Shown here: piece after piece, positions 7,347 through 7,433 of the stretch
Layout of the letters: each line of letters starts with the position of its first letter
Position numbering within the stretch: position 1 is the first letter of the stretch
Notes under the pieces: generated by a model
Seen by the model: the letters and a program-made list of their open reading frames with translations, nothing else
What the model was told of the DNA's origin: nothing
The model's database searches: none
Program-made: the position numbers and the translations under genes
Assembly: GCA_020024515.1 (NCBI GenBank)
Contig: JAHHTR010000104.1
Span: 1 to 7,433, forward strand
Reading direction: 5' to 3'
Length of the DNA stretch: 7,433 nt
From: Angelakisella sp.
Lineage (GTDB): Bacteria > Bacillota > Clostridia > Oscillospirales > Ruminococcaceae

Positions 7347-7379
7347 AGGTAGACACATAGTATTTCTATGTATCTACCT
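7347..7379 (-). terminator. Hairpin terminator, probably for a converging minus-strand gene
   Basis: Arms 7347-7360 and 7366-7379 enclose a 5-base loop. In minus-strand RNA all 14 positions pair, including a U-G wobble at 7372/7354, and the stem is followed by UUUUU (7346-7342). In plus-strand RNA the same position is a C-A mismatch and no U-run follows. This asymmetry points to a terminator read leftward, serving a gene beyond the window's right edge. Confidence 0.6.
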
Positions 7380-7388
7380 CAGTCTGTC

Positions 7389-7424
7389 GAAAAAGTCTGA
7401 TATTATCGGACTTTTTCTTTTTTT
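7389..7424 (+). terminator. Rho-independent terminator of copA-csoR
   Basis: Stem arms 7389-7401 and 7405-7417 pair over 13 positions (one U-G wobble at 7398/7408) around a three-base loop, then TTTTTTT at 7418-7424. It lies 64 bases after the csoR stop. In the opposite strand the wobble becomes a C-A mismatch, so the hairpin is best formed in the plus-strand transcript. The A-tract in the left arm gives a U-run in the other direction, so some bidirectional activity is possible. Confidence 0.85.
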
Positions 7425-7433
7425 ATGTAAAAA

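Overview
The window is AT-rich, with strong AGGAGG-type ribosome binding sites, near-consensus sigma-A promoters and U-tailed hairpin terminators. Together with a CopA/CsoR copper pair of the Bacillota type, this suggests a low-GC Gram-positive bacterium, most likely a clostridium-like anaerobe. That placement is an inference from composition and gene families; no ribosomal marker is present.

Layout: (1) Positions 1-72, minus strand: an initiator tRNA-fMet(CAT) gene cut by the window's left edge, with its own strong promoter at 105-133. (2) Positions 191-4580, minus strand: a three-gene operon transcribed right to left from a perfect-consensus promoter at 4622-4650. Its first gene encodes a 688-residue protein joining a family-2 glycosyltransferase, a four-helix GtrA-like membrane domain and an extracytoplasmic phosphodiester glycosidase (NAGPA-type) domain. 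The second gene encodes an unrecognised membrane-anchored protein with an NTF2-like C-terminus. The third encodes a secreted PIG-L/LmbE-type zinc N-deacetylase. All three put soluble domains outside the membrane, so the operon looks like a cell-surface glycan assembly and tailoring module. The substrate is unknown. (3) Positions 4581-4775: a divergent intergenic region holding both promoters and a long palindromic CsoR operator. (4) Positions 4776-7324, plus strand: copA (Cu(I)-exporting P1B-type ATPase) overlapping csoR (copper-sensing repressor) by four bases, an autoregulated copper-resistance unit without a copZ chaperone gene in view. (5) Positions 7347-7424: two successive hairpins whose wobble pairs and T-tracts indicate opposite orientations, so a gene converging from the right is likely.

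The most interesting points are the clean end-to-end fusion in the 688-residue protein, the extracytoplasmic operon of phosphodiester glycosidase, unknown protein and deacetylase, and the deacetylase gene. The natural start of that last gene, judged by Shine-Dalgarno spacing and a complete signal peptide, falls on ATA (or ATT) rather than ATG/GTG/TTG. The copper operon is well formed and conventional apart from its gene order and a Cys/His-rich N-terminus on CsoR.
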